Of a stretch of DNA of 64,000 nucleotides, positions 50,912-59,188 are shown piece after piece. The translations under genes were made by a program, and so were the position numbers. Position 1 is the stretch's first letter; every line of letters begins with the position of its first letter. A model generated the notes under the pieces. The model had not been told where the DNA came from. It saw only the letters and a list, made by a program, of their open reading frames with translations, and made no database searches. The stretch is from JAJFUV01 sp964384215 (GTDB lineage Bacteria > Acidobacteriota > Terriglobia > Bryobacterales > Bryobacteraceae). The DNA lies in the NCBI GenBank assembly GCA_964384215.1, contig CAYLLB010000007.1:1-64000 (forward strand), written 5' to 3'.

Positions 50912-52468
50912 ATGCCCACTACCGTCAGCCGCCGCCGGTTCACCGCCGGCGCCGCGGCCAGTTTCTTCGCGTTAACCGCGCGCAGGTCCTATGGATATCC
51001 AGCCGAGACGCGCCGCATCGCGATCCATGCGGACGTCGCAACCGGCTTAATAAGGCCTGAGTTGCACGGCCACTTCGCCGAGCACCTCGGCAGTTGCATC
51101 TATGGCGGCCTGTGGTTGGGTAAGAACTCGCCGCTCGCCGACGCCAACGGCTTCCGCAGGCAGGCGATTCAGTACTTGAAAGAACTCGGCGTGCCGGTTC
51201 TGCGCTGGCCCGGCGGGTGTTTTGCCGACGACTACCATTGGCGGGACGGCATCGGTCCCGTGGCGCGCCGGCCCAAGCGTGTCAATATCTGGTGGGGTAA
51301 TTACACCGAAGACAACAGCTTCGGCACGCACGAGTTCATCGCCATGTGCCGGGCCATCGGCGCCGAACCGTACTTCGCCGGCAATGTGGGCAGCGGCTCG
51401 CCCAAGGAACTGCGCGACTGGGTGGAGTACTGCAACTACCCTGCAGGCAGCACGCTCGCCGACGAGCGCGCCTCCAACGGCAGCCCGGAGCCGTTCCGTG
51501 TTCGTTATTGGGGCGTCGGCAACGAGAACTGGGGTTGCGGCGGCACCATGACCGCCGAGGAGTACTGCACGCTCTACCGGCAGTTTGCCACCTTCGTGCG
51601 GCCTTTTGGGGACACGCAGCCCTACCTGATCGCCTGCGGTCCGAACAGCAACGACCTCGATTGGTCCCGCCGCTTCATGCACTCCATGGAAGCGGCCAAA
51701 TTGCGGCGCCGGCCCGATGGCTTTTCCATGCACTTTTACTCGGGAGGAAAGAACACGCCGCTCGCCTACACGGTGGAGAACATGCGCGAGCAGCTTTCCA
51801 GCTTCGCCCGCATGGAACAGGCGGTCTTGCAGCAGCGCGCCCTTCTGGATACCTATGACCCCGACCGCAAAATGGGCCTGCTCATCGACGAATGGGGCGT
51901 GTGGGACCGCATGGTTCCCGAGGAAGAAAAGCGGCTGGGCCGGCTGTTCCAACAAAACACCATCCGCAGCGCCGTGGCGGCCGCCATGGGCCTCAACGTC
52001 TTCCACCGCCAGGCGGACAAGCTGGTGATGTGCAACATCGCCCAGACGGTGAACGTGCTGCACGCCATGCTGCTCACCGACCGCGACAAGTGCATCCGCA
52101 CACCCAGCTACTACGCTTTTCAATTGGCGGCGCCACACCGCTCGAAGACGGCTGTGCGCCTGGAGAGTCCGGATAACTCGCCGCTGGCGGTTTCGGCCGC
52201 AGCTTCGAGGCAGAACAACGAACTCGTGCTGACGCTGGCCAATCCCAAGCACGATGTTGGCGTGAAGCTGGAGTGTCCGGTGGGCGGAGCCCGAGTCGTG
52301 AGTGCCACGGCGCGGCTGCTCCATCATGAAGACTTCAACGCTGCCAACACCTTCGACGCTCCAGATCGCATCGTGCCGCGCGAACACCCGGTGAGCGTGA
52401 GTGGCAGCTTGATCGCCATCGAGCTGCCGCCGATGTCGGTGGCTACCGTGCTCGCCCGCCTCGCATAG
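50912..52468 (+). CDS. Tat-exported GH51 alpha-L-arabinofuranosidase
   Basis: 518 residues. A twin-arginine signal (SRRRFTAGAAASFFALTA) precedes a GH51 (beta/alpha)8 barrel with HGHFAEHLGSCIYGG, VLRWPGGCFADDYHWRDGIG and YWGVGNENWGCGG, where E205 is the expected acid/base, and E327 in LIDEWGVWD is the nucleophile. A C-terminal beta sandwich follows. It releases arabinose from arabinan or arabinoxylan side chains outside the cytoplasm. GAGG lies 9 bases upstream of the ATG. It fits with the other plant-polysaccharide enzymes of the window. Confidence 0.93.
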   Translation: MPTTVSRRRFTAGAAASFFALTARRSYGYPAETRRIAIHADVATGLIRPELHGHFAEHLGSCIYGGLWLGKNSPLADANGFRRQAIQYLKELGVPVLRWPGGCFADDYHWRDGIGPVARRPKRVNIWWGNYTEDNSFGTHEFIAMCRAIGAEPYFAGNVGSGSPKELRDWVEYCNYPAGSTLADERASNGSPEPFRVRYWGVGNENWGCGGTMTAEEYCTLYRQFATFVRPFGDTQPYLIACGPNSNDLDWSRRFMHSMEAAKLRRRPDGFSMHFYSGGKNTPLAYTVENMREQLSSFARMEQAVLQQRALLDTYDPDRKMGLLIDEWGVWDRMVPEEEKRLGRLFQQNTIRSAVAAAMGLNVFHRQADKLVMCNIAQTVNVLHAMLLTDRDKCIRTPSYYAFQLAAPHRSKTAVRLESPDNSPLAVSAAASRQNNELVLTLANPKHDVGVKLECPVGGARVVSATARLLHHEDFNAANTFDAPDRIVPREHPVSVSGSLIAIELPPMSVATVLARLA

Positions 52469-52472
52469 CTCT

Positions 52473-53612
52473 CTATAGCGCAGCTACCAGTTTCGCGGTA
52501 AGGGCCACTCGGTCCGCGATGCGGTCCACCAGGATGCTCTCGTCGGGCGCGTGCAAAGCTTCGCCCACGCCGCCCAAACCATCGAGCGTCGGAACACCGG
52601 CGGCGGCGGTGAAATTGCCGTCCGAGCCGCCGCCGGTCGAGGCTTCATTGAGTTCGACGCCAAGCTCGCGGGAGAGCTTCTGCGCCAGCCGCGCCAACTT
52701 CGCCACGCCGGGCGTGCGTTCGAGCGGCGGGCGGGTAACGCCGCCTTCCACTGTGATCGCGCAGCGCTTGTCGACGGGCTTCAGTTTTCGAAACAGCTTT
52801 TCGATGCGGGCCGCGTCGCGGGCGCGCCAGATGCGCACGTCGCATTCCACCGACGCGGACTCAGCCACCACGTTGGAACGCGTCCCGCCCTGGATGACGC
52901 CCGGGTTGACCGTGACGCCTTTGTCGAGATCCGTGAATGCGGCGATGCGTTCGATCTGGCGCGCCAGTTCCACCACCGCACTGGCGCCCGCGGCGAAGTC
53001 CACGCCCGAGTGAGCGGCCTTGCCGCGGACGGCGACACGGAATTCGCCTGCCCCCTTGCGCGCGGTCTTGAGCCGGCCGTCCAAGCCGAGCGCGGGCTCC
53101 ATGACCAGCACCGCCAAGCTGCGCCTCGCTTCGGCTTCCGTGTGCGGCCGGGATGACGGGCTGCCCACCTCTTCATCGCTGTTGAGCTGCAGCACCACAT
53201 TGTGGGCGACGGGAGTGTCCAGGTCGCGCAGCGCGCGCATCGCGAAAAGGAAGAACGCGATCCCGCACTTCATGTCGAAGACGCCCGGTCCCCACAGCCG
53301 TCCATCGGCTTCCTTGAAGGGCATGGTCGCGAGCGTACCCACCGGCCAAACTGTGTCCGCGTGGCCGAGCGCCATAATCTGCCCTTGTTTGCGGCGGCCC
53401 GGTAATTTGAACTTCAAGCGTAGAATGGGGCCGAACTTACCGCACCGGATCGTGCGGGCCGTGGCGCAATCGGAGGCGCGGGAGGCGACCAGGTCGACGA
53501 AGCGTTTCACCGCCGCCGGATCGCCGGTGGGCGACTCGCACGCGACCAATTCGCCGATCAGCGCCTTGACGTCGCTCAAGTGTTCGCGGGCATAAGAAAG
53601 GTAAGGGTCCAT
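52473..53612 (-). CDS. M20 family metallopeptidase (carboxypeptidase G2-like)
   Basis: 379 residues from ATG 53612. Motifs of the di-zinc M20 family: ALGHADTVWPVG (His, Asp), GVFDMKCGIAFFLFAM (Asp), NSDEEVGS (Glu-Glu pair), a dimerisation lid domain in the middle and ASTGGGSDGNFTAAAG before the C terminus. It probably cleaves C-terminal amino acids from peptides or folate-like compounds in the cytoplasm; no signal peptide. The frame remains open well upstream through the fabZ region but that part is an antisense artefact. It shares a 24-bp divergent promoter with fabZ. Confidence 0.9.
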   Translation of the reverse strand: MDPYLSYAREHLSDVKALIGELVACESPTGDPAAVKRFVDLVASRASDCATARTIRCGKFGPILRLKFKLPGRRKQGQIMALGHADTVWPVGTLATMPFKEADGRLWGPGVFDMKCGIAFFLFAMRALRDLDTPVAHNVVLQLNSDEEVGSPSSRPHTEAEARRSLAVLVMEPALGLDGRLKTARKGAGEFRVAVRGKAAHSGVDFAAGASAVVELARQIERIAAFTDLDKGVTVNPGVIQGGTRSNVVAESASVECDVRIWRARDAARIEKLFRKLKPVDKRCAITVEGGVTRPPLERTPGVAKLARLAQKLSRELGVELNEASTGGGSDGNFTAAAGVPTLDGLGGVGEALHAPDESILVDRIADRVALTAKLVAAL

Positions 53613-53636
53613 CGCTTGGTATAATAACGAAACCGA
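53613..53636. promoter_or_regulatory. Overlapping divergent -10 boxes for the M20 peptidase and fabZ
   Basis: The 24-bp gap between the two start codons holds TATAAT on the plus strand (53620-53625, 11 bases before the fabZ ATG) and TATTAT on the minus strand (53621-53626, 8 bases before the peptidase ATG). The two boxes overlap by 5 bp, so polymerase can serve only one side at a time. Confidence 0.5.
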
Positions 53637-54104
53637 ATGAGTGTATTGGATATTCAAGCTATACGCGAGATTCTGCCTCACCGCTTTCCCATGCTGCTGG
53701 TGGACCGCATCCTCGAGATGGAGCCCGACCGCATCGTGGGGATCAAGAACGTCACGGTGAACGAGCCTTTCTTCACCGGGCACTTCCCCGAATTTCCGGT
53801 GATGCCCGGCGTGCTGATCATCGAAGCGATGGCGCAGGTGGCCGGCGTGCTGGTGCTCAAGGAAATCGAGGACCGCAAGGAAAAGCTGGTGCTGCTTGCT
53901 TCCGTGGACCAGGCGAAGTTCCGCCGCCCCGTGGTGCCCGGCGACCAACTGCGCATTGAAATGAAGATGGTGAAGAAGAAAGCTTCGGTGGTGAAGATGC
54001 GCGGCGCGGCCACGGTAGACGGCGCCGTGGTGGCCGAAGCCGAAGTGATGTGCAAGCTCGCCGAGCGGCCCGACAAGCAGCCTGCCGAGACGCCCGGCGC
54101 CTGA
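53637..54104 (+). CDS. fabZ: 3-hydroxyacyl-[acyl-carrier-protein] dehydratase
   Basis: 155 residues. Hot-dog fold enzyme that dehydrates 3-hydroxyacyl-ACP in fatty acid elongation. The active site is visible as ILPHRFPMLLVDRI, PFFTGHFPEFPVMPGVLIIEAMAQ, giving the catalytic His (GHFP) and Glu (IEAMAQ). It controls how much 3-hydroxyacyl-ACP is left for LpxA, encoded 10 bp downstream; fabZ-lpxA is a widespread operon. Translation starts at ATG 53637. Confidence 0.95.
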   Translation: MSVLDIQAIREILPHRFPMLLVDRILEMEPDRIVGIKNVTVNEPFFTGHFPEFPVMPGVLIIEAMAQVAGVLVLKEIEDRKEKLVLLASVDQAKFRRPVVPGDQLRIEMKMVKKKASVVKMRGAATVDGAVVAEAEVMCKLAERPDKQPAETPGA

Positions 54105-54114
54105 GGCGTCCGCC

Positions 54115-54891
54115 ATGCCCATCCATCCGTCGTCCATCGTGGATCCGGCGGCGAAGGTCGCGGAGTCGGCCGATATCGGCCCCTGGTGTTACATCGGCCC
54201 GGAGGTCGAAATCGGCGCGCGGACCCGCCTGATGGCCAACGTTTACGTCGAGGGTGTCGCCACCATCGGCGAGGACAACATTTTCTTCCCATATACGACG
54301 GTGGGTGTGGCTTCACAGGATTTGAAGTACAAAGGCGAACGCTCGTATACCAGGATCGGCGACCGCAACCGGATACGCGAATTCATCACCATACATCGCG
54401 GCACCGAAGGCGGAGGCCTGGTGACCTCGATCGGCGACGACAACCTGCTGATGGCCTACGTCCACGTGGCGCACGACGTGACCATCGGCAACCACACGAT
54501 CCTGGCGAACGCAGTGACCTTCGGCGGGCACGTGACGGTGGGCGACTGGGTGGTGATCGGCGCCTCCACCGGCGTGCACCAGTTCTGCCGCATCGGCCGC
54601 CACGCGATGATCGGCGGCTACAGCGTCGTCACGCAGGACGTGCTGCCGTACTCGACAACGGTGAGCGACCGCGAGATCAAGGTTTTCGGAGCCAACAAGA
54701 CGGGACTCGAGAGACGGGGCTTCCCGGCCGAAACCATCGACGCACTGCGCAAGGCCCTGCGGCTTCTGACGCACGCCGGCCTGAACACCACGCAGGCGGT
54801 GGAGCGCATACGGGCCGAGGTCCCCGCGCTGCCTGAAATCGAAGAACTGCTCGAATTCATCGCCTCCAGCAAGCGGGGCGTGGTGAAATAG
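54115..54891 (+). CDS. lpxA: UDP-N-acetylglucosamine (or diamino-sugar) acyltransferase
   Basis: 258 residues, usual length. Left-handed beta-helix hexapeptide repeats run from the start (VAESADIGPWCYIGPEVEIG) to about residue 190, with the catalytic His in HVAHDVTIGNH and the acyl-ruler region GGHVTVGDWVVIG, then a C-terminal helical domain. It adds the first 3-hydroxyacyl chain in lipid A synthesis. GAGG lies 8 bases upstream of the ATG. Operon with fabZ and lpxI. Confidence 0.95.
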   Translation: MPIHPSSIVDPAAKVAESADIGPWCYIGPEVEIGARTRLMANVYVEGVATIGEDNIFFPYTTVGVASQDLKYKGERSYTRIGDRNRIREFITIHRGTEGGGLVTSIGDDNLLMAYVHVAHDVTIGNHTILANAVTFGGHVTVGDWVVIGASTGVHQFCRIGRHAMIGGYSVVTQDVLPYSTTVSDREIKVFGANKTGLERRGFPAETIDALRKALRLLTHAGLNTTQAVERIRAEVPALPEIEELLEFIASSKRGVVK

Positions 54892-54927
54892 CCTCAACGG
54901 GCGGATGCGCTCGTCCGCCGCACAAGT

Positions 54928-55746
54928 ATGCGATACGGTCTGATAGCCGGCAACGGACGATTCCCCATCCTGGCGCTCGAATCCGCCCGAGCACTGGGCC
55001 ACGAAGTGGTTGTCATCGCCATCAAGGAAGAGGCCAGCGCCGAGGTCGAGCCGCTCGCCGCGCGCTGCTACTGGATCTCGCTCGGCCAACTGAGCCGCCT
55101 CATCGAAATCCTCAAGGACGAAGGCATCCGCGAAGTGACCATGGCGGGCCAGGTCAAGCACGCGCAGATCTTCTCGTCGATCCGGCCCGACTGGCGGCTC
55201 ATGAAGCTGCTTGCCTCGCTGGCGCGGAAGAACACCGATTCGCTTATCGGCGCCATCATCGGCGTGCTGGCTGGGGAAGGCATTTCGGTCATGGACTCCA
55301 CGGCGCTGCTCAAGCCTCTGCTGGCCGGGGAGGGCGTGCTGGCCAAGCGCAAACCATCGAGCGACGAGCTTGCCGATATCGGCTACGGCCGCAAGATCGC
55401 CAACGCTCTGGCCGGCTTCGACATCGGGCAAAGCGTGGTGGTGGCGGACCACGCCTGCGTGGCGCTGGAGGCCATGGAAGGCACGGACGCCACGCTGCGG
55501 CGGGCGGCCTCGCTCGCCAACGGCAAGCCCCTGCGGCTCATCAAGGTGTCGCGGCGACGGCAGCACATGTTGTTCGATGTGCCGGTGGTGGGCCCGGCGA
55601 CCATCGACGTCATGAAAGAAACCGGCGCCACCGTGGTGGCCGTGGACGCGGGCCGCACCCTCATGCTGGACCGCGAAGAGATGATCGAAAAAGCGTGCGA
55701 AGCCCAGGTGGCCGTGGTGGGCTGCGCTCCCGAGGAGGCGAATTGA
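54928..55746 (+). CDS. lpxI: UDP-2,3-diacylglucosamine diphosphatase LpxI
   Basis: 272 residues, matching LpxI (formerly DUF1009). It hydrolyses UDP-2,3-diacylglucosamine to lipid X in place of LpxH. Typical segments: IAGNGRFPILALESARALGH, REVTMAGQVKH, GQSVVVADHACVALEAMEGTD and the C-terminal RRRQHMLFDVPVVGP with VVAVDAGRTLMLD. It follows lpxA by 36 bp and overlaps the oxidoreductase downstream (TTGA), so all are one lipid A unit. Confidence 0.93.
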   Translation: MRYGLIAGNGRFPILALESARALGHEVVVIAIKEEASAEVEPLAARCYWISLGQLSRLIEILKDEGIREVTMAGQVKHAQIFSSIRPDWRLMKLLASLARKNTDSLIGAIIGVLAGEGISVMDSTALLKPLLAGEGVLAKRKPSSDELADIGYGRKIANALAGFDIGQSVVVADHACVALEAMEGTDATLRRAASLANGKPLRLIKVSRRRQHMLFDVPVVGPATIDVMKETGATVVAVDAGRTLMLDREEMIEKACEAQVAVVGCAPEEAN

Positions 55747-56714
55747 GCAAGATACGGATGGCTGTAGTAGGCGCCGGCCAATTCGGGCGCCGTCACATGC
55801 GCGTGATACGCGAGTGCGGCCGCGCCGAACTCGTCGCCGCCGTGGACACCAACGAAGCGAACGCCGAACAAGCCGCGGCGGAATTCGGGTGCGGCCACGC
55901 GACGAGCGTCGAGGAGCTTGCCGGGAAAATCGACGCCGCCATTGTTGCTGTGCCCACCACCGCGCACGCGGAGGTGGGCTGCGCGTTGATGGAAGCCGGC
56001 GTGGATGTGCTGGTCGAAAAGCCCATCGCGCCCGACCTGGCTTCCGCGCAGCGGCTCGTGAACGCGGCGACCCGCAGTGGGCGCATTCTCCAGGTCGGCC
56101 ACCTCGAAAGATTCAATCCGGCTATCACGGCGCTCGCCGCAATCAGCAAGCTGCCGCTTTTCTTCGAGATACACCGCCTGAGCGTGTTCACGCCGCGAAG
56201 CCTCGATGTGGATGTAGTGCTCGACCTGATGATCCACGATCTGGACATCGTCCTGGCCCTGGTTGGGCAGGCGCCCACGGAGATACAAGCGGCGGGCATT
56301 TCGATCCTTTCGCGCAAGGTGGACATCGCCAACGTGCGGCTGGCCTTCGCGAACGGTTGCATCGCCAATCTCACCGCCAGCCGCGTATCCACCGAGCGCG
56401 TGCGCAAGCTGCGCCTCTTCCAGCCGCGCGAGTACATCTCGGTGGACTACACGCGGCAGGAAATCCACGTGCTGAAGGTCGGTGAGGACCATCAGATCCA
56501 TTTCCAACCACTCACGGTGGAGACGAAAGAGCCGCTGCGGCTGGAGTTGGAGAGCTTCCTCGACTCGGTGGAAACCCGCACGCGGCCGCGTGTGGCGGGC
56601 GAGGACGCCATGCGGGCCCTGGAGGTCGCGCTCGGCATTCTTGGTAAAATTGAAGAGCACACCCGGCTGGTCGCGCAAACCGTTGCAGCGTACCGCGCCT
56701 CACATGGCGCCTAA
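55743..56714 (+). CDS. Gfo/Idh/MocA oxidoreductase in the lpx operon
   Basis: About 323 residues. Rossmann domain (MAVVGAGQFGRRHMRVI), then VDVLVEKPIAPD with the family Lys, and GHLERFNPA and IHDLDIVLAL in the catalytic domain. I take TTG 55743 as start: GAGGAGG lies 4 bases upstream and the TTGA overlaps the lpxI stop; ATG 55758 is possible. It has no Tat signal, unlike the homologue at 18027, so it is cytoplasmic. The position suggests a role on a UDP-sugar of lipid A synthesis, for example a GnnA-like 3-dehydrogenase, but no aminotransferase partner is adjacent. Confidence 0.85.
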   Translation: MSKIRMAVVGAGQFGRRHMRVIRECGRAELVAAVDTNEANAEQAAAEFGCGHATSVEELAGKIDAAIVAVPTTAHAEVGCALMEAGVDVLVEKPIAPDLASAQRLVNAATRSGRILQVGHLERFNPAITALAAISKLPLFFEIHRLSVFTPRSLDVDVVLDLMIHDLDIVLALVGQAPTEIQAAGISILSRKVDIANVRLAFANGCIANLTASRVSTERVRKLRLFQPREYISVDYTRQEIHVLKVGEDHQIHFQPLTVETKEPLRLELESFLDSVETRTRPRVAGEDAMRALEVALGILGKIEEHTRLVAQTVAAYRASHGA

Positions 56715-56765
56715 CCCCCGCCGGGCAACCTTCGCACTCCGCCGAGCGTCCTGATTAGATGGCCC

Positions 56766-57815
56766 ATGAATACGCCCGTCCAGACCGAGCAGGCTGAGAC
56801 CACGGCGCCACGACTGTTGTTTCAATACGAGAAGCCGCGGGACCGGGCCAGCATCCTGCGCGCCGGGTTGGGTTCCGTTGGCCTGCACGTCCTCGTCCTG
56901 GTGGGGCTCACTCTGCTGCCGGCGGGATCCGCTCTCCATCACCTTCCGGCCCGCGAACTCGCGCAGCGCATCACACCTCTCATCGCGCCGCCGAGCGAGC
57001 TTACCCAGACCGCGCGGAACCGCGGCCCCATCAGCAAGGAGCTGGATTTGCAGGGCTTGCTGCCGCGACCGCGCATCACGGTGCCCCCGGGAATAGTTTC
57101 GACGACGCGTCCGGCCGCCTCCGCACCCGGCCTCATTGCGCCGCCGTCATTGCCGGAGCCGCCCAGGATGGAGGCCGCGGCGCAATTGCCGCAGGGACCG
57201 CCCCTGGGTGCGCCCAATATGCCGGTGCCGCAGATCCAGCCCGTTGAAAAGCCGAAGTTGGCCTTCGAAAAGCCGGGCGCCACCACCGGAGTGCGTCAGG
57301 CGCCATCGGGCAGCCTGGCGCACAGCCCCGCCTTGGCCGTCCCCAATCAGTCCGTCCAGGAGGCGGGGCGGGCCGCAGCCAGGGGGCGGGGTGGCGGCGG
57401 TCTGACCATCGGAGACATCGGAGAAGGCATGGGCGGTTTGGGTGACGGGCTGAATCTGCCGCCTTCGCCGGGCCGCAACGCGAGTTCACTCGAACTGCTC
57501 AGTGATCCAATGGGCATCGACCTGCGGCCATACCTGGTGCGCGTGCTCTCGGCCGTGCGCCATAACTGGATGGCGGTGATGCCGGAAAGCGTGCGCTACG
57601 GGCGGCGAGGCAGGGTGGTCATCCAATTCGCCATCGCCAAGGACGGTGGCGTGCCTAAGCTTGTGATCGTGACGCCGTCGGGAACCGACGCGCTGGACCG
57701 CGCCGCGGTGGCGGGCATCAGCGCCTCCAACCCATTTCCGCCGCTGCCCGCCGAGTATCGTGGCAACCAACTTCGCCTGCAGCTGAATTTCAGTTACAAC
57801 TTGCGCGGCCAGTAA
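56766..57815 (+). CDS. TonB-domain energy transducer-like protein
   Basis: 349 residues. A cytoplasmic start (about 40 residues) is followed by one membrane helix (VGLHVLVLVGLTLLPAG), a long Pro/Ala/Gly-rich periplasmic spacer and a C-terminal TonB-like domain (VRHNWMAVMPESVRYGRRGR, VIQFAIAKDGGVPKLVIV, SNPFPPLPAEYRG). TonB proteins pass ion-motive energy from ExbBD to outer-membrane receptors; neither exbBD nor a receptor is nearby. It lies 51 bp after the lipid A operon on the same strand. Confidence 0.85.
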   Translation: MNTPVQTEQAETTAPRLLFQYEKPRDRASILRAGLGSVGLHVLVLVGLTLLPAGSALHHLPARELAQRITPLIAPPSELTQTARNRGPISKELDLQGLLPRPRITVPPGIVSTTRPAASAPGLIAPPSLPEPPRMEAAAQLPQGPPLGAPNMPVPQIQPVEKPKLAFEKPGATTGVRQAPSGSLAHSPALAVPNQSVQEAGRAAARGRGGGGLTIGDIGEGMGGLGDGLNLPPSPGRNASSLELLSDPMGIDLRPYLVRVLSAVRHNWMAVMPESVRYGRRGRVVIQFAIAKDGGVPKLVIVTPSGTDALDRAAVAGISASNPFPPLPAEYRGNQLRLQLNFSYNLRGQ

Positions 57816-57854
57816 GTGCGGCACCGGCCCGCCGTGCGACAATTGAATTCTCCG

Positions 57855-58010
57855 ATGCCGATCCGCTTTTACGCCGCGATGTCTTCGTACGCGATCCTCG
57901 CGCTTGCGGCCGGTCTCACGCTGGACGGAAAGTTTCGAATCGCGGTCTGGATCCTGCTGGCGGCCTTTGGCCTCAAGACGTACCTGGCCGTGCTGAAGCA
58001 GCGGTCCTAG
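57855..58010 (+). CDS. Small membrane protein, 51 residues
   Basis: ATG 57855 gives 51 residues with two hydrophobic segments (YAAMSSYAILALAAGLTL; FRIAVWILLAAFGLKTYLAV). No ribosome site is clear; GACAAT is 11 bases upstream. An upstream ATG at 57816 would overlap the TonB-like gene end and add a non-hydrophobic part. Function unknown. Confidence 0.55.
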   Translation: MPIRFYAAMSSYAILALAAGLTLDGKFRIAVWILLAAFGLKTYLAVLKQRS

Positions 58011-58421
58011 CCCATAGTAGTAAGGTTATTTTACGGCTGCTATTCCTCTCAAGGTTCCTCGATAACAGCCGATTAGTATTCAGCGAGCGACAAGCAGGGT
58101 TGGATCGAGTTTCATTCTGAAACATCCGTTGCAACCTAGAACTAGACCGGGCGAGAGTACTGTTCCGAACTGAGACTCATCCGGGCGCGCTCAAGGAATG
58201 CCCGGATGCCTCGCTATCATCCCCCAGAGCAATTAACTCTTTTAGATTCACTAGATAGCCCTCAACAAGACGATTCCAGACCCGGTTCTCCTACACCCCA
58301 AATGGGTGTAGCCGGCACCCGCGCGCAACTTGGCGCGGCGCGTGCACTTCCCTGTACACCGGCCGCGAAGGCCCGGCAACGTCCGCGAGCCGGACGAAAA
58401 GGGAAGGGAGAACGAGATCCG
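58011..58421 (+). promoter_or_regulatory. Hairpin-rich untranslated leader of the sigma factor gene
   Basis: 411 bp without a supportable gene. Hairpins seen in order: GGCTG..TAT/ATA..CAGCC (58035-58043 with 58062-58070, perhaps the terminator of the small gene upstream), a perfect 9-bp stem CATCCGGGC/GCCCGGATG (58178-58186 with 58200-58208), a perfect 8-bp stem CTACACCC/GGGTGTAG (58291-58298 with 58304-58311), and GTCCG/CGGAC just before the coding region. The frame is open here in phase with the sigma factor from an ATG at 58206, but the encoded 72 residues are low-complexity and not family-like. Confidence 0.45.
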
Positions 58422-59180
58422 ATGCCAGCAAAAACCACAACCGCCCAGAAAACGAAAGGCGCGACGGCCAAACGGGATCGAGTGGTGTTGGAACACCTGC
58501 CGCTGGTGAAGGCCATCGCCGTGCGGGTTCACGAGAACCTGCCTGTTCACGTCGACCTCGACGATCTGGTGCACGCGGGCATCCTGGGTCTGTTCGACGC
58601 CGCCACCAAGTACAATCCGGACAAGCAGGTGGCGTTTTCGAGCTATGCGAAGCATCGAATCAAGGGCGCCATTCTCGACAGCTTGCGGCAACTCGACTGG
58701 GCCTCGCGCGACCTGCGCCGCCGGCACAAGCAGGTGGAGGCCGCCACTCGCGACCTCGCCGCATCTTTGCAGCGTACGCCCACCGAAACCGAAATCGCCG
58801 CGAAGATGGGCGTCGAGGTGGAACGCTGGCGGCAAATGGCGCTCGATCTCCGCAACGTGGGCCTGGTATCGGCCTCCACGCGCGCAGCCGAGCAGGAGGA
58901 ACTGCCCGCGCCCGATTTTCCCAGCAAACCCGAAACACAGCCGGACAACATGTGCGCGCGGCGTCAGTTGCATGAGCTTCTCCAGGGAGCCATGACGCGG
59001 CTGCCGGAGCGGTATCAGAAAGTGGTGGTGCTCTACTACACCAACGAGATGACCATGAAGGAGATTGGAGGCATCATGGGCATCAACGAAAGCCGCGTCT
59101 CGCAGATCCACAAAGCGGCCCTGGAGAAGATGGCCACGGCGCTCGAAGAAGCCGGGATAGACTCGATCCGGGCGTTCTAG
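58422..59180 (+). CDS. RNA polymerase sigma factor of the FliA/WhiG family
   Basis: 252 residues from ATG 58422, the normal family length. Region 2: HLPLVKAIAVRVHENLPVHV, DLVHAGILGLFDAATKYNPD and FSSYAKHRIKGAILDSLRQ. Region 3: LQRTPTETEIAAKMG. Region 4: RLPERYQKVVVLYYTNEMTM with GINESRVSQIHKAALEKM. FliA/WhiG factors drive flagellar, chemotaxis or developmental genes; none is in this window. GGGAG lies somewhat far (about 11 bases) upstream. An anti-sigma factor gene is not visible. Confidence 0.92.
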   Translation: MPAKTTTAQKTKGATAKRDRVVLEHLPLVKAIAVRVHENLPVHVDLDDLVHAGILGLFDAATKYNPDKQVAFSSYAKHRIKGAILDSLRQLDWASRDLRRRHKQVEAATRDLAASLQRTPTETEIAAKMGVEVERWRQMALDLRNVGLVSASTRAAEQEELPAPDFPSKPETQPDNMCARRQLHELLQGAMTRLPERYQKVVVLYYTNEMTMKEIGGIMGINESRVSQIHKAALEKMATALEEAGIDSIRAF

Positions 59181-59188
59181 CAGCGAGG

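Noticed and set aside
53613..54137. Upstream extension of the M20 peptidase frame
   Set aside because: It runs antisense through fabZ; the family N terminus starts at ATG 53612.
58206..58421. 72-residue N-terminal extension of the sigma factor
   Set aside because: Low-complexity, no family similarity and full of inverted repeats; ATG 58422 gives the normal length.
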